Both the position numbers and the translations under genes were made by a program. The notes beneath the pieces were generated by a model. That model saw only the letters and a program-made list of their open reading frames with translations. It searched no databases and was not told where the DNA came from. 64,000 nt of DNA from Gammaproteobacteria bacterium (GTDB lineage: Bacteria; Pseudomonadota; Gammaproteobacteria; Enterobacterales; Alteromonadaceae): positions 62,001 to 126,000 of the forward strand of contig JAHJZX010000037.1 in the NCBI GenBank assembly GCA_018826295.1, in the 5' to 3' direction. The first letter of the stretch is position 1. Every line of letters begins with the position of its first letter. Positions 33,683-43,487 of this stretch are shown one piece after another.

Positions 33683-36205
33683 CGGAGCTTTAGCAAACTC
33701 AGCCAGTGCGACCGGTTTGCCAAATAAGTAACCCTGAAATTGCTGACACCCCAGTTGCTGTAACTTTTGATATTGCGGCTCTGTTTCCACACCTTCGGCA
33801 ATAACCGCCAGCTCCAGGCTCTGGCCCAGCGCCAGTATGGTTTTGATAATGGCCTTATCATTGGCGTCGGTAAGAATATCGCGCACAAAGGAGCGGTCTA
33901 TTTTCAGCTGGCTTAGCGGCAAGCGCTTCAAATAACTTAGCGACGAATAGCCGGTACCAAAATCATCCAGCGAAAACCGCACGCCCAAGGCAGTTAACTG
34001 CTGCATTTTGTGGATCACTGTATCGATATCCTGCAGCAGCTGGCTTTCAGTAAGCTCCAACACTAAATTTTCTGCAATGGCACCACTGTCACGCAGGGCT
34101 TTTTTAACTTCATCGACAAAATGTACGTCATGTAACTGGCGGGCACTGACGTTCACCGCCAGATACCAGCTTGCAGTGTCGCTATGCCGTGCCCATTCTG
34201 CCAGTTGCATACAGGCTTGCTGCAACACCCAGCGGCCAATCTGCAGAATTTGACCACTGGACTCCGCCACCGGAATAAACAGCCCAGGTGCGACCAAACC
34301 TTTGTCCGGATGCTGCCAACGCAGTAGCACTTCAGCGCCGACAATGGTGTCGCCTTGTATTTGCGGTTGAAAATGCAGCACAAATTGCTGTTGCACCAAA
34401 GCCTGACGTAAACCTGTAGCCAATTCAGTCCGGGCGCTGACTTCAGCCTGCATTTGCTGATTAAAAAACCGTACGCCATTGCGGCCGCGCTCTTTGGCGT
34501 CATACATAGCTAAATCGGCGCGCTGCAACAGCTCATCAGCATTGCAGCCATCAGAGAACATCACCACGCCGACACTGGCTGATAAGCTATAAGGCCGCTC
34601 TTGCAGCATAAAGGCTTCGGCCATTAGCTGGACAATTTTATCGGCGATTAAGCCGGCTTTCTGAATAGCCAGTTCCGCATCCGGATGCATGTCAGTTAAC
34701 AGCACGACAAATTCATCGCCGCCCAGCCGCGCCAGCGTATCAATTTTACGCAGATGTTGCTGCAACCGCTGTGCTGCTAACTGCAGTAACTTGTCGCCCA
34801 TAGCATGGCCCAGGCTGTCATTTAAATCTTTAAAATGGTCCAGATCAATAAACAGTAAGGCGCCTTGTTGAGGCTGACGCTGGTTTAACGCCACGGCATG
34901 CTGCAAACGCTCTAACAACAAGCGACGGTTTGGTAGCCCGGTAAGGGCGTCATAAAACGCCAGTTGATGAATTTCCTGTTGCTGTTGTTTATGCTCGGTA
35001 ATATCGGTAGAAATACCACAGAGCGCATAGATTTTCCCTTTTGCATCGCGCAGTGGCATTTTAACCGACAAATAGGTGTGGCAGTGCTGGCCGTCCAGCG
35101 AACAGTTGCGCTCTTCTTCGACAATGCGTAGGCCTTGTTGCAACACCCGCTGGTCATTTTGCTGCAGCTTGGCGCAACTGGCATTGTCAAAGAATGCATC
35201 ATCACGCCGGCCCAGCGCTTGCTCTGCTGTGCAACCGAACAGCTCGGCGACTTTGCGGTTAAGATACTGATACCGGCCTTTGGTGTCCTTGATATAGATA
35301 TGCGCATCAACGCTGTTTAATATGGTGCTAAGCCGCTCTTCACTGGCTTGCAAATGGCGGGTTTTTTCGGCGACCTGCTTTTTAAGCCACCAGGCGCCCA
35401 GCAATGCCAATAATAACAAAGATGACAACATCGACAGCAACCACCAAACGCGCTCCGGCATTTGCAGAGGCGGTGAGTCTGCGCCCCAGCGCTGTAATAT
35501 TTGGTAATAAGGTGAGCTGGCATTGGCTTGCCACTGCGCCAGATTGGTTTCAATAACCGTCAGTAAATCCTGATTGCGCCCCTTTCGGCTGGCATAAAAT
35601 AGCTGCACCGGCTGAAAAACAATATCGCCTTGCATCAACTGGTACTCGTCCATATGAGCGCGGCCAAAATAATGGTTGGCCGCCACAGCGTCGGCTTGTC
35701 CGGCGGCAACCATAGCGAACGCTTCGGCCATAGAACGTGTTTCTATTAATTGTGCTTCGATCCCGGCACTATTAAGCTGCTGTTGCAAATAACGCTGCTG
35801 TATTGAGTCGCGCAGTACCAGCACTCTTTTACCGGTTAAATCGGCTAACGAGCCCAGTGGCACGCCAGGCGCAAGGTATAACTGTGACCAGCTAAACAAA
35901 GCCGGTGTACGATGAAAATCCAACCGTTGTGCCCGCTCTTCGCTAAAGGCCACATCTGGCAGCAAATCTATTTCGCCGGCTTGCAACAACTGCAGGCAAT
36001 AAGCCCAGTCACACTGCACTGTCTTCAACTGCCAGTTTTCATGCCCGGCGATCGCTGTCAGCAAATCACCAAGAATACCCGACGCCGAACCATCATCGGC
36101 TGCAACCAGTTTGGGCGGATTTTGATAAACCCCCACTACGACTTCACGGCCATGCGCCTGAGCAGCACTTACTAACAGCAACAGTATCACTACAGCTCTG
36201 ATCAT
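33659..36205 (-). CDS. Periplasmic-sensor PAS-GGDEF-EAL cyclic-di-GMP protein
   Basis: An 848-residue protein: signal peptide, a periplasmic bacterial solute-binding domain type 3 (residues about 22-245), one membrane helix near 255-275, a PAS domain (about 290-410), GGDEF (about 418-585, ARLGGDEFVVLL intact) and EAL (about 600-840). The EAL motif reads EVLLRW, keeping the glutamate; ELTESQL, LDDFGTGYSSL and AEGVET are also kept. It should bind an amino acid-like ligand outside and change c-di-GMP inside; which activity dominates cannot be told. Ribosome site GAAGGAG before 36205. Confidence 0.88.
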   Translation of the reverse strand: MIRAVVILLLLVSAAQAHGREVVVGVYQNPPKLVAADDGSASGILGDLLTAIAGHENWQLKTVQCDWAYCLQLLQAGEIDLLPDVAFSEERAQRLDFHRTPALFSWSQLYLAPGVPLGSLADLTGKRVLVLRDSIQQRYLQQQLNSAGIEAQLIETRSMAEAFAMVAAGQADAVAANHYFGRAHMDEYQLMQGDIVFQPVQLFYASRKGRNQDLLTVIETNLAQWQANASSPYYQILQRWGADSPPLQMPERVWWLLSMLSSLLLLALLGAWWLKKQVAEKTRHLQASEERLSTILNSVDAHIYIKDTKGRYQYLNRKVAELFGCTAEQALGRRDDAFFDNASCAKLQQNDQRVLQQGLRIVEEERNCSLDGQHCHTYLSVKMPLRDAKGKIYALCGISTDITEHKQQQQEIHQLAFYDALTGLPNRRLLLERLQHAVALNQRQPQQGALLFIDLDHFKDLNDSLGHAMGDKLLQLAAQRLQQHLRKIDTLARLGGDEFVVLLTDMHPDAELAIQKAGLIADKIVQLMAEAFMLQERPYSLSASVGVVMFSDGCNADELLQRADLAMYDAKERGRNGVRFFNQQMQAEVSARTELATGLRQALVQQQFVLHFQPQIQGDTIVGAEVLLRWQHPDKGLVAPGLFIPVAESSGQILQIGRWVLQQACMQLAEWARHSDTASWYLAVNVSARQLHDVHFVDEVKKALRDSGAIAENLVLELTESQLLQDIDTVIHKMQQLTALGVRFSLDDFGTGYSSLSYLKRLPLSQLKIDRSFVRDILTDANDKAIIKTILALGQSLELAVIAEGVETEPQYQKLQQLGCQQFQGYLFGKPVALAEFAKAPLGTFTQR

Positions 36206-36340
36206 TAGTGCTCCTTCACTCTGTTGGCTTCGGTCCCTGAAGCTTATGTTATAGCTGAAAATTTGCCAGTACCTGGCCAGGCTTATAATTTAACGGCGGC
36301 TAATGATGCCCTGTGGTTTTGCCGCGGCAAGCTGGGCGCT

Positions 36341-37333
36341 TTAGCTGGCCAATAATGCCGATGCCGCGTGTAACTGCGCCGACCCAGCATGTTGCAGCGC
36401 GAAATTAAACCCAGGCTGCAGGCAATAGCTACCATGCTCACCTTGTTTATTCAGTGCAATAAAGCCAATTTGCGTATCGGCAATATTGCCCTGGCGCAAT
36501 TTCAGCTTGTGATAAATACGCTGCACTGCCTGCTCGCAAGCCTGCTGCGGACTGAACCCCTGACGCATTAACTCCACCACCAAAAAAGATCCTGTCACCC
36601 GGATCACTTCTTCGCCATGGCCAGTAGCTGTGGCTGCGCCTACTTCGTTGTCGACATACAGTCCGGCGCCGATAATAGGTGAGTCGCCTACCCGACCGTG
36701 CATTTTAAACGCCATGCCACTGGTGGTGCAGGCGCCGGCTAAATTGCCATGGCTATCCAGCGCCAGCATACCTATAGTGTCATGGTTTTCGATATTAACG
36801 ACAGGCCGGTAGTTAGCATCTTTTAACCACTGCCGCCATTCTTGCTCCGACTCTGGCGTGAGTAAATTCTCCCTGACAAAACCCTGCTCCAGCGCAAAAT
36901 CGAGCGCGCCCTGACCAACCAGCATGACATGGGGTGTATGCTCCATAACGGCCCGAGCCACCGCTACCGGATGTTTAATATGTTGTAACACAGCAACAGC
37001 ACCAATATTGGCAAATTCGTCCATAATGCAGGCATCTAGCGTCACTTTGCCATCACGGTCGGGCCGGCCGCCATAGCCGACACTGCGTTCAGTCGGATCG
37101 GCTTCGGTTAACATTACCCCTTGCTGCACCGCATCAACGGCGCGCTGGCCCTGTTGCAGTAAATTAAACGCCAGCTTATTCGCCTGCAGGCCAAAATCCC
37201 AGGTACTGATCACCACCGGCTTGCGGGCAGGGCCGGACGAGGTGCTACCGGGTTTCGCCAGCAATGGCCCTGCATTCGTACTCAGCCCAAAGGCGGTGGC
37301 CAACTTTAAGAAATGTCGTCGTGTAAATATCAT
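36341..37333 (-). CDS. Tat-exported glycosylasparaginase
   Basis: A 330-residue N-terminal nucleophile hydrolase with a Tat signal (TRRHFLKLATAFGL). The autocatalytic cleavage site and nucleophile Thr186 sit in NHDTIGMLALDSHGN, exactly as in aspartylglucosaminidase; GSGVVGDS-like GRVGDSPIIGAG follows. It would cleave the bond between GlcNAc and asparagine (N4-(beta-N-acetylglucosaminyl)-L-asparaginase), the step after endo-glycosidase trimming. It is the last gene of the N-glycan cluster, 14 bp after cutC. Confidence 0.88.
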   Translation of the reverse strand: MIFTRRHFLKLATAFGLSTNAGPLLAKPGSTSSGPARKPVVISTWDFGLQANKLAFNLLQQGQRAVDAVQQGVMLTEADPTERSVGYGGRPDRDGKVTLDACIMDEFANIGAVAVLQHIKHPVAVARAVMEHTPHVMLVGQGALDFALEQGFVRENLLTPESEQEWRQWLKDANYRPVVNIENHDTIGMLALDSHGNLAGACTTSGMAFKMHGRVGDSPIIGAGLYVDNEVGAATATGHGEEVIRVTGSFLVVELMRQGFSPQQACEQAVQRIYHKLKLRQGNIADTQIGFIALNKQGEHGSYCLQPGFNFALQHAGSAQLHAASALLAS

Positions 37334-37347
37334 GCATCCTACCCTTG

Positions 37348-38088
37348 CTAAACGTGCTCTGAGGCGACAACCGCCTTGACTAAGCGCCTGACTGTTTGCA
37401 GCTTTTGTGCATCAATTTGCTGACCGGTTAATACCGCTGAGTACAGATGCCAGCATAACTGCGGGCCATCTGCCAGTTGACGGCGTAAAAACGGCAAGTT
37501 GTCTGCCGTTACCCCACCACCTGCTACTAACGTTAAGCGCTGCTGATTATGGCGTTGCAGCGCTGCCAGCTCTGCCATACCAGCGCTAATAGGTAAACCT
37601 GATAACCAGGGCGTGCCATTGCTCAGAACACGCTTTACACCCAGCATTACCAGCAGATCTAAGGTCGCTGCGCTGTTCTGACAAAGATCAAAAGCCCGGT
37701 GCATAGTGCAATCCAACGTCAGCCGCTTGCACAGTTCTGCAGCTGTCTGCATAAAGTGCTGATCCAGCTGGTTATCTGGCAACACTGCACCCAGTACTAC
37801 GCCATCGGCACCCAGTTCTGCTGCCTGGTTAATCTGCTGCAACATCAGTTGCTTTTCGGCCGGGCTATAAACAAAGTCGCCGGCTCGCGAGCGGATCATG
37901 ACCCGTAGTTTGGTATCGGCGCGACACGCTTGCCGGGCCTGGCGCAATACTGCGGCGGGCACAGATAAGCCTTGCTCAGCCATCTGGCTGCACAGCTCGA
38001 TGCTGTCTGCGCCCGCCGCACAGACTTTAGCAATATTTTGCACCAGGTAGTCGCTGTCACTGCTGAGACAAATTTCCAATTGCGCCAT
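37348..38088 (-). CDS. cutC: CutC-family TIM-barrel protein
   Basis: A 246-residue CutC protein with LEICLSSDSD, GADSIELCSQ, MIRSRAGDFVYS and CTMHRAFDLC. The start at 38088 (ATG) lies one base after the GH85 stop; an upstream TTG is less likely. CutC was first linked to copper tolerance in E. coli, a role later questioned. Its place between an endo-N-acetylglucosaminidase and a glycosylasparaginase speaks for a job in amino-sugar metabolism. That is an inference; its reaction is unknown. Confidence 0.85.
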   Translation of the reverse strand: MAQLEICLSSDSDYLVQNIAKVCAAGADSIELCSQMAEQGLSVPAAVLRQARQACRADTKLRVMIRSRAGDFVYSPAEKQLMLQQINQAAELGADGVVLGAVLPDNQLDQHFMQTAAELCKRLTLDCTMHRAFDLCQNSAATLDLLVMLGVKRVLSNGTPWLSGLPISAGMAELAALQRHNQQRLTLVAGGGVTADNLPFLRRQLADGPQLCWHLYSAVLTGQQIDAQKLQTVRRLVKAVVASEHV

Positions 38089-38089
38089 A

Positions 38090-39766
38090 CTATTCAACCC
38101 TTATCGCACCCAATCGCGCCTGATACTGCCTCTGATCTGCTGCAGCCAAAGTAATGCCAATGCGGCTTAGCTGACGGCCGGCAAATTCTGCCAGCGAGAA
38201 CTGCTGTTGCTGCCAGTGCTCTGACACCGGCAAGGGGAAAAATTGTTTTTTACCGTCCAGCTCTAACCACAATTGCAACACCGCCACCCCACTCTGCTGC
38301 GCCACTATGGTTAAACTGCTGTCTGACGCTAATGTCAGCCCGGTTAAATACAAGGGGATATCCGCGGTGCCCTGACGCAAATCAGCGCTGATAGCCAGGC
38401 TGCTGCCGCCCTGATAGGGTTGGCTGAAATCATACTGCAACTGCACTGTCGGGTTGCCATGCACCGCAAATTGCCAGCTGGGCAAAATATCTTGCTGGCG
38501 GATATCATGCCAGTCGCAGTGTTCCAGTACACCCGCCCGGGCGTAACGCTGGCCATGGCCGGTATTAAAATGCGTAGTAAAGGGTAACTGCGTAACCACA
38601 GTACGCGCCGGCATAAACTGAGCTAATCCCGGCCACTCACCGGCAACCGCTAAGCGGGCTTTATTCATATTATCACCACTAAACAGGCGCTGTTCTGCCC
38701 GGTAAAATGACTGAACATCACTGCTATCACGGGCAAAAGTGCTAAAGGCCGGTGTTTGTTGATCACCGTTAAAGCTAAAATTAAAGTTGTTGCCAAATAA
38801 CGCCAAAGAGGTATAGGCCTTACTGCCATCAGTATCAAATAAGGCCTTTAGCCAATGCTGATTACTAAAAGCCGCTTGATCACGTCGGCCTGGCCAGAGA
38901 TCGGCACCGGTATAAATGGCATAGGGATCGATGCCTTGTGTCAGCGCATATTGCTGGCTTTGGCCAGGTTCTGCGCCACGCCAGAAATAATTCAGAAATA
39001 TCGCATCAGCAAATAGCTGTCCTTGCGGCATAATCATTTCAGCCAGTTTACTGTTAAGTTGATTTTGCCAGCGTACTTCGCCGGAGCTGAGCATGGCGTC
39101 GTACCAGTGGATCTCCATAGTATCCGGCCGGATGCTAAGCAAATACTGCATAAAAGCCTGCATTTTTTCGCTGAGTGCCCGCGCCTCCGCCGCAGGTAAA
39201 GCGCTAACACTGGTTTCCTGGTTAATCAACCAACCGTCAAAACCATAGTGCTGCGCCATAGCCACCAGCTTGTCGGCCACAGGAAAACGTCCTTGTGCAT
39301 CTTGCTGTACCAGTTGCTGCACCGTGCTGGCATTGCCACCCCAGGCCGTCGGCGCCAGAAATACCGAACCAATCACTTTTACGCCATTACGATGCGCCGT
39401 TGCTACCCAATTAGCGGCAGGTATATTGACGGTATTGTCAGCTGAGCCGGCAAACCAGTTAAGTACATCGATATAAGCCCAGTTCGTTATCACATAGTGG
39501 TTAAACTGCTTGCCGGGCGAGTCCAGTGCCAGGTTATCCATACCGTCGGGTGCAACCAGCAGCTTGAACTGCCGATCCTGCCCGGCAAATAGCTGGCCCG
39601 CCAACGGAACAGTGCGGTTGGCTAAAGGAACAGTGCTGATATGCTGCTCTGTATCGGGCGACGGTTGCCAGTCCAGTGTTTGTGGTAACGTCAATGCCAG
39701 GCCTGCCGCCTGGCTGAACAGAGGCAGCAGCCATAGCATACTGCCAAGAAAAACTGTTTTAAGCAT
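38090..39766 (-). CDS. GH85 endo-beta-N-acetylglucosaminidase
   Basis: A 558-residue secreted enzyme; start at 39766 (overlapping the kinase gene) gives a signal peptide MLKTVFLGSMLWLLPLFSQA. GH85 marks: YIDVLNWFAG, AHRNGVKVIGSVFLAP and the catalytic Asn182/Glu184 pair in INQETS. Enzymes of this family cut between the two GlcNAc residues of the N-glycan core by substrate-assisted catalysis. The last 150 residues form a beta-sandwich, perhaps carbohydrate-binding. It works ahead of glycosylasparaginase. Confidence 0.9.
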   Translation of the reverse strand: MLKTVFLGSMLWLLPLFSQAAGLALTLPQTLDWQPSPDTEQHISTVPLANRTVPLAGQLFAGQDRQFKLLVAPDGMDNLALDSPGKQFNHYVITNWAYIDVLNWFAGSADNTVNIPAANWVATAHRNGVKVIGSVFLAPTAWGGNASTVQQLVQQDAQGRFPVADKLVAMAQHYGFDGWLINQETSVSALPAAEARALSEKMQAFMQYLLSIRPDTMEIHWYDAMLSSGEVRWQNQLNSKLAEMIMPQGQLFADAIFLNYFWRGAEPGQSQQYALTQGIDPYAIYTGADLWPGRRDQAAFSNQHWLKALFDTDGSKAYTSLALFGNNFNFSFNGDQQTPAFSTFARDSSDVQSFYRAEQRLFSGDNMNKARLAVAGEWPGLAQFMPARTVVTQLPFTTHFNTGHGQRYARAGVLEHCDWHDIRQQDILPSWQFAVHGNPTVQLQYDFSQPYQGGSSLAISADLRQGTADIPLYLTGLTLASDSSLTIVAQQSGVAVLQLWLELDGKKQFFPLPVSEHWQQQQFSLAEFAGRQLSRIGITLAAADQRQYQARLGAIRVE

Positions 39767-40664
39767 GCTGTGTTGCCGCCTGAGATTGCGCCCAGTGTTG
39801 CCGGGCAAGATAAATAGCGCCTTGCATCGCATCGCCAAGTGCAGGCGTTAAGGCATTTTGACAATTAGCTGGCAACAGCGGCACAAATTGCTGGCCAACC
39901 CCACCTACCAGACACAGCCTTTGCACACCAGACAATTTAATCTGGCTAATTAAGCAGCTAATAAAGTCTACTCCGTCGGCCAGCAGTTTTTGCGCTACCT
40001 CGTCTTTCGCTCTGGCGGCGTTGAAAACCAGAGGTGCCAGTTCGGCGTAGGCTTGCGGCGTAGCATCTAACAGCTTTTCCGCCAAAGCATAGCCTTTGGC
40101 AGCAAAGTGCTGCTCCAGCATCGGCACTAAGACAGTATCCGGCGCTAAATTATCTGTCGCCAATAATACCGCTTGCACCGCTTGCAACCCCAGGCCCGAC
40201 CCGCTACAAACCGCATTGACAGGGAAACCATAACCGCCAATTAACCGCTCTTGCTGTTCGCTCAGCACGATAGCACTAAAGCCGGTACCGAGAATAATGA
40301 CGCCGCCCGGCTGGCCCTGATGTGCGCCATAACAGGCGACATGTAAGTCGGTGCTAACATGCCAGCTGGCAAAAGGGTGCGGCCAATGTAGCGCACTGGC
40401 CTTTAACCCGGCCAGATGGGCACCGGCAAAACCGGCACCAACATGCAAACGGCCAACAGCACTGCTGTCCAGACCGGCCTGCTGCAAAGCCGCATTTAGC
40501 GCCTGCCAGACATTCGCTTCAACCTGTGGCCACCCCAACGCCAGATTTGCCGCGCCAGAGCGGCCTTCACCGAGCAGCGTGCCGGTTTCATCTTCAAGCC
40601 GCACCCGGCAATGGCTGCCACCGGCATCGATACCGGCAAACAGAGCAGAGCTTACAGTTAACAT
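39759..40664 (-). CDS. BadF/BadG-type amino-sugar kinase (GspK/NagK-like)
   Basis: A 301-residue ASKHA kinase with the phosphate loop FAGIDAGGSHCRVRLED, then GSGLGLQAVQ and a LVGGVGQQF adenosine loop. The order and the SGAANLALG segment resemble glucosamine kinase GspK and GlcNAc kinases. In this locus it would phosphorylate GlcNAc released from N-glycans. It overlaps the GH85 gene by eight bases. Glucosamine cannot be excluded as substrate. Confidence 0.8.
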   Translation of the reverse strand: MLTVSSALFAGIDAGGSHCRVRLEDETGTLLGEGRSGAANLALGWPQVEANVWQALNAALQQAGLDSSAVGRLHVGAGFAGAHLAGLKASALHWPHPFASWHVSTDLHVACYGAHQGQPGGVIILGTGFSAIVLSEQQERLIGGYGFPVNAVCSGSGLGLQAVQAVLLATDNLAPDTVLVPMLEQHFAAKGYALAEKLLDATPQAYAELAPLVFNAARAKDEVAQKLLADGVDFISCLISQIKLSGVQRLCLVGGVGQQFVPLLPANCQNALTPALGDAMQGAIYLARQHWAQSQAATQHA

Positions 40665-40687
40665 TGTTCAGACTACCTTTATCAGCA

Positions 40688-40711
40688 AAGGCGCAGCCTG
40701 AGCGGCGCCTT
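40688..40711 (-). terminator. Hairpin between the discoidin lipoprotein and kinase genes
   Basis: AAGGCGC/GCGCCTT with a 10-nt loop, read on the minus strand after the stop at 40731. T residues behind it are few, so it may attenuate rather than end transcription into the kinase gene. Confidence 0.35.
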
Positions 40712-40730
40712 GTTTCTGTATTGCCTTAGC

Positions 40731-42480
40731 TTAAAGTTCAGGCCCAATCAGCTCAAATTCTGCTACCTGCATCAGGCTGTTGTCACCTTTGTTTTTGCTG
40801 ATCTCAATACGGTAGTGGCTGAAACTGCGACCATTAAGCAGGCTGAAGCTGCGCCGTTCAGCGCGCGCGGCAAAACTCTCGCCGGCCCAATCAGCCAGTG
40901 CGTGCCAATTTTCACCATCGTTTGAGCCGAGCAGACGGAAATTCTCCGGGTCGCGCTCAGGTGCATCATTAGCACTGGTCATCGCAAAGGTATTAACAAT
41001 TACCGGCTGCGGTAAGCTGATTTCCAGCCAGGATGGCGCATCCACCGACGGTACACCGCCGTTGTCCAGCCACTTGGTTGCCGGGTCGTTGTCAAACACC
41101 ATAGTTCCCGCTTCGCTGTCACTGATAGCTGCACGCGCACTTACCTGCGCCGCGGCAGTATCGCTGTGATCCTGCGCCTGCACTTGCGGGCCAATCAACT
41201 CAATTTCCGCCACCTGCATTAAACTGTTGTCACCTTTGTTTTTGCTGATATTCAGCCGGTAATGCTGATAGCCCAACGCATTGGCGACAGCAAAGCTTTG
41301 CCGCTCAGCTCGTTGGCTAAAACTGATGCCAGCCCATTGGCCCAGGCTTACCCAGTATTCACCATCATTGGATGCCAGCAGGCTGACGTTTTCCGGATCA
41401 CGCTCTGGCGCGTCATTCGCGCTGATTAGCGCCAGCATATTTACTGCTTGCGGCTGCGCCAAAGCAACGCTGGCCCAGGCCGGGGCTTCTGGCGTTGGCA
41501 CAGCAGTGTTGTCCAGCCATTTGGTCTGGCTGTCACCATCAAAGGCATAGTCGGCCGCTTCAGCGTCACTGATAGCACCGCTGGATGTTACGGCTGTGGC
41601 GGCTAAAGCATGATTCAGTGCCGGTACTGCCGGCCCGATAAGCTCAATTTCCGCAATTTGCATTAAGCTGTTATCGCCTTTGTTTTTACTGATATTCAGC
41701 CGGTAATACAAATAAGCCAGGCTATTGTTAGTGCTAAACAGGCGGCGCTGACCGCGGCTGTCAAAACTTTCACCGGCCCATTCGCCTAATGTCAGCCAAC
41801 TGACACCATCGTTAGATGCCTGCAGGCTAAAGTTTTCCGGGTCACGCTCCGGTGCATCATTGGCGCTGCTGAGCGCCAGGCTGCTAACGGCTTTTGCTGC
41901 GCTAAACTGCAGCTGAACCCAGGATGGTTGCTCGGCTGTTGGTACCGCTGTGTTATCCAACCATTTTGTCGTCAGTAAGCCATCAAACGCCATTTCAGCA
42001 CGCTCTGCATCACCAATAGCACCGCGGGCGCTGATACTGCCGCCTTGCTGAACCTGGTCGGGATATACCGGGCCAAACAGCTGTACTTCGGCCAGCTGCA
42101 TCAGGTTGGTATCGGCTTTGTTTTTTGTCACATTCAGCCGGTAATAGCTATACGGCAGGCTGTTATTAAAAGCAAAGTCCTGCGCTGCTAAGCGCTGGTC
42201 AAAACTCACACCGGCCCATTGCCCCAGCGTAAACCAGCTTTCGCCATCGTTGGAGGCCTGCAGATTGAAGTTTTCCGGATCGCGGTCCGGTGCATCATTG
42301 GCGCTGGTAATAGACAGCACACTAACGGCCTGCGGCTGCGCAAATTGCAGCGTTAACCAGGCCGGAGCTTCTGCAGTAGGTACCGCCGTGTTGTCCAGCC
42401 ATTTGCTGTCCACACTGCCATCAAAGGCATACTCACCACTTTCACTATCACTAATAGCACCACGATAACTGATTTGCGCG
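40731..42480 (-). repeat. Four tandem discoidin-like domain repeats (coding)
   Basis: Four in-frame repeats of about 440 bp inside the lipoprotein gene, with the conserved SANDAP.RDPEN coding block near 40938, 41388, 41831 and 42268. Repeats 2-4 are closest to each other in KNKGDN ends. Their similarity points to internal duplication and makes the gene prone to copy-number change. Confidence 0.75.
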
Positions 42481-43460
42481 CCGGCTAAATAAGCCGCAGT
42501 AGTGTATTGCCGAATAGGCCCACTGCTGTTATCTGCCAGTACCAGCGGTAACCCGATATCGATAATACCGTCTGGCGTTAAACCCAGCTCTGCCAGTACC
42601 GGGTGGCCCTGCAATGCATCCAGCAACTGCTGCCGCAACGTTGTAGCAGCCATTTCATCGCCCTGTGCCGCCAGCGCCACCTGCGCTGCTGCCGCAGCAA
42701 AGCTGTCGGCTAACGTTGCCTCTGCGCTAATGTGAGCGAAAGCCGCATTAACAAACGACAAGCGAACAAGCTGATTGCTGCTTTGAGCAAAGTTCTCTGC
42801 GCTGTCGGCACTTTGCAGTGGCTGCTGCATCAGGTTTATTGCCGGCATATCAACGCCAAGAATGCGTAGCAACTGCGCTGAGTATTCCAGCTGCGCCGGT
42901 TCCAGCGTGGCCAATGCCGACACATTGCGCCCGCCGGCTATCGCCGCCTCCAGCAATTGGCTGGCAAAAGTAGTCAGTGCATTAACTTGCACTGTGGCAT
43001 CAGCAGTACCATCGGCCGTGGTACCCAGCGGCGCTTTTAACCAGAACAGATTACTCAGCGCTAAGGTTCCCAGCGTTTCTGCGCCAACGTCGGCGCCTAG
43101 TGCCGTTTCGCCGCACAGACTTAGATCGCACAGCATGCTGCTATCAGCAGTGGTCGTTACCGTTAGCCGGTGCACGCCGCTAAAGGCATAGCCGGCAGCC
43201 GACGTCAATGTGGTAACGGCCGTGCCGTTGCTGTCGGTTTGCGCCGCAATACTGTTTACTGCAGTACCGTTTAAAGCGCTGACACTAACGGTCGCGCCGC
43301 TTAAAGTACCTTTTACTGCACTGGCACTGAGTTCTGCCGAAGTTGATACCGGTGTTGGTGCGTTATTTACATCCGGGTCTTTACCACCATCGCAACCGGT
43401 TAATACCGCTATTGCTGCTGCCATGGCACACAGCAGCTGACGTTGTTGTAATGTTTTCAT
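40731..43460 (-). CDS. Lipoprotein with four discoidin-like (F5/8 type C) domains
   Basis: A 909-residue lipoprotein. Start at 43460 gives the lipobox VLTGC with Cys23. Residues 40-320 are an Ala/Thr-rich region with a beta-sandwich and a helical part. Then four repeats of about 130-145 residues follow, each with KWLDN, SANDAP-DPEN, ASNDG-like and WAG-SF motifs and ending KNKGDN/ADTNLMQ.AE..L.GP. They resemble F5/8 type C carbohydrate-binding domains. It sits next to the TonB receptor, so a surface glycan-binding role like SusD is likely, but inferred. Each unit is about 440 bp apart. Confidence 0.8.
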   Translation of the reverse strand: MKTLQQRQLLCAMAAAIAVLTGCDGGKDPDVNNAPTPVSTSAELSASAVKGTLSGATVSVSALNGTAVNSIAAQTDSNGTAVTTLTSAAGYAFSGVHRLTVTTTADSSMLCDLSLCGETALGADVGAETLGTLALSNLFWLKAPLGTTADGTADATVQVNALTTFASQLLEAAIAGGRNVSALATLEPAQLEYSAQLLRILGVDMPAINLMQQPLQSADSAENFAQSSNQLVRLSFVNAAFAHISAEATLADSFAAAAAQVALAAQGDEMAATTLRQQLLDALQGHPVLAELGLTPDGIIDIGLPLVLADNSSGPIRQYTTAAYLAGAQISYRGAISDSESGEYAFDGSVDSKWLDNTAVPTAEAPAWLTLQFAQPQAVSVLSITSANDAPDRDPENFNLQASNDGESWFTLGQWAGVSFDQRLAAQDFAFNNSLPYSYYRLNVTKNKADTNLMQLAEVQLFGPVYPDQVQQGGSISARGAIGDAERAEMAFDGLLTTKWLDNTAVPTAEQPSWVQLQFSAAKAVSSLALSSANDAPERDPENFSLQASNDGVSWLTLGEWAGESFDSRGQRRLFSTNNSLAYLYYRLNISKNKGDNSLMQIAEIELIGPAVPALNHALAATAVTSSGAISDAEAADYAFDGDSQTKWLDNTAVPTPEAPAWASVALAQPQAVNMLALISANDAPERDPENVSLLASNDGEYWVSLGQWAGISFSQRAERQSFAVANALGYQHYRLNISKNKGDNSLMQVAEIELIGPQVQAQDHSDTAAAQVSARAAISDSEAGTMVFDNDPATKWLDNGGVPSVDAPSWLEISLPQPVIVNTFAMTSANDAPERDPENFRLLGSNDGENWHALADWAGESFAARAERRSFSLLNGRSFSHYRIEISKNKGDNSLMQVAEFELIGPEL

Positions 43461-43487
43461 AGATAATCTGCCTCTTGTCTGCATGGC

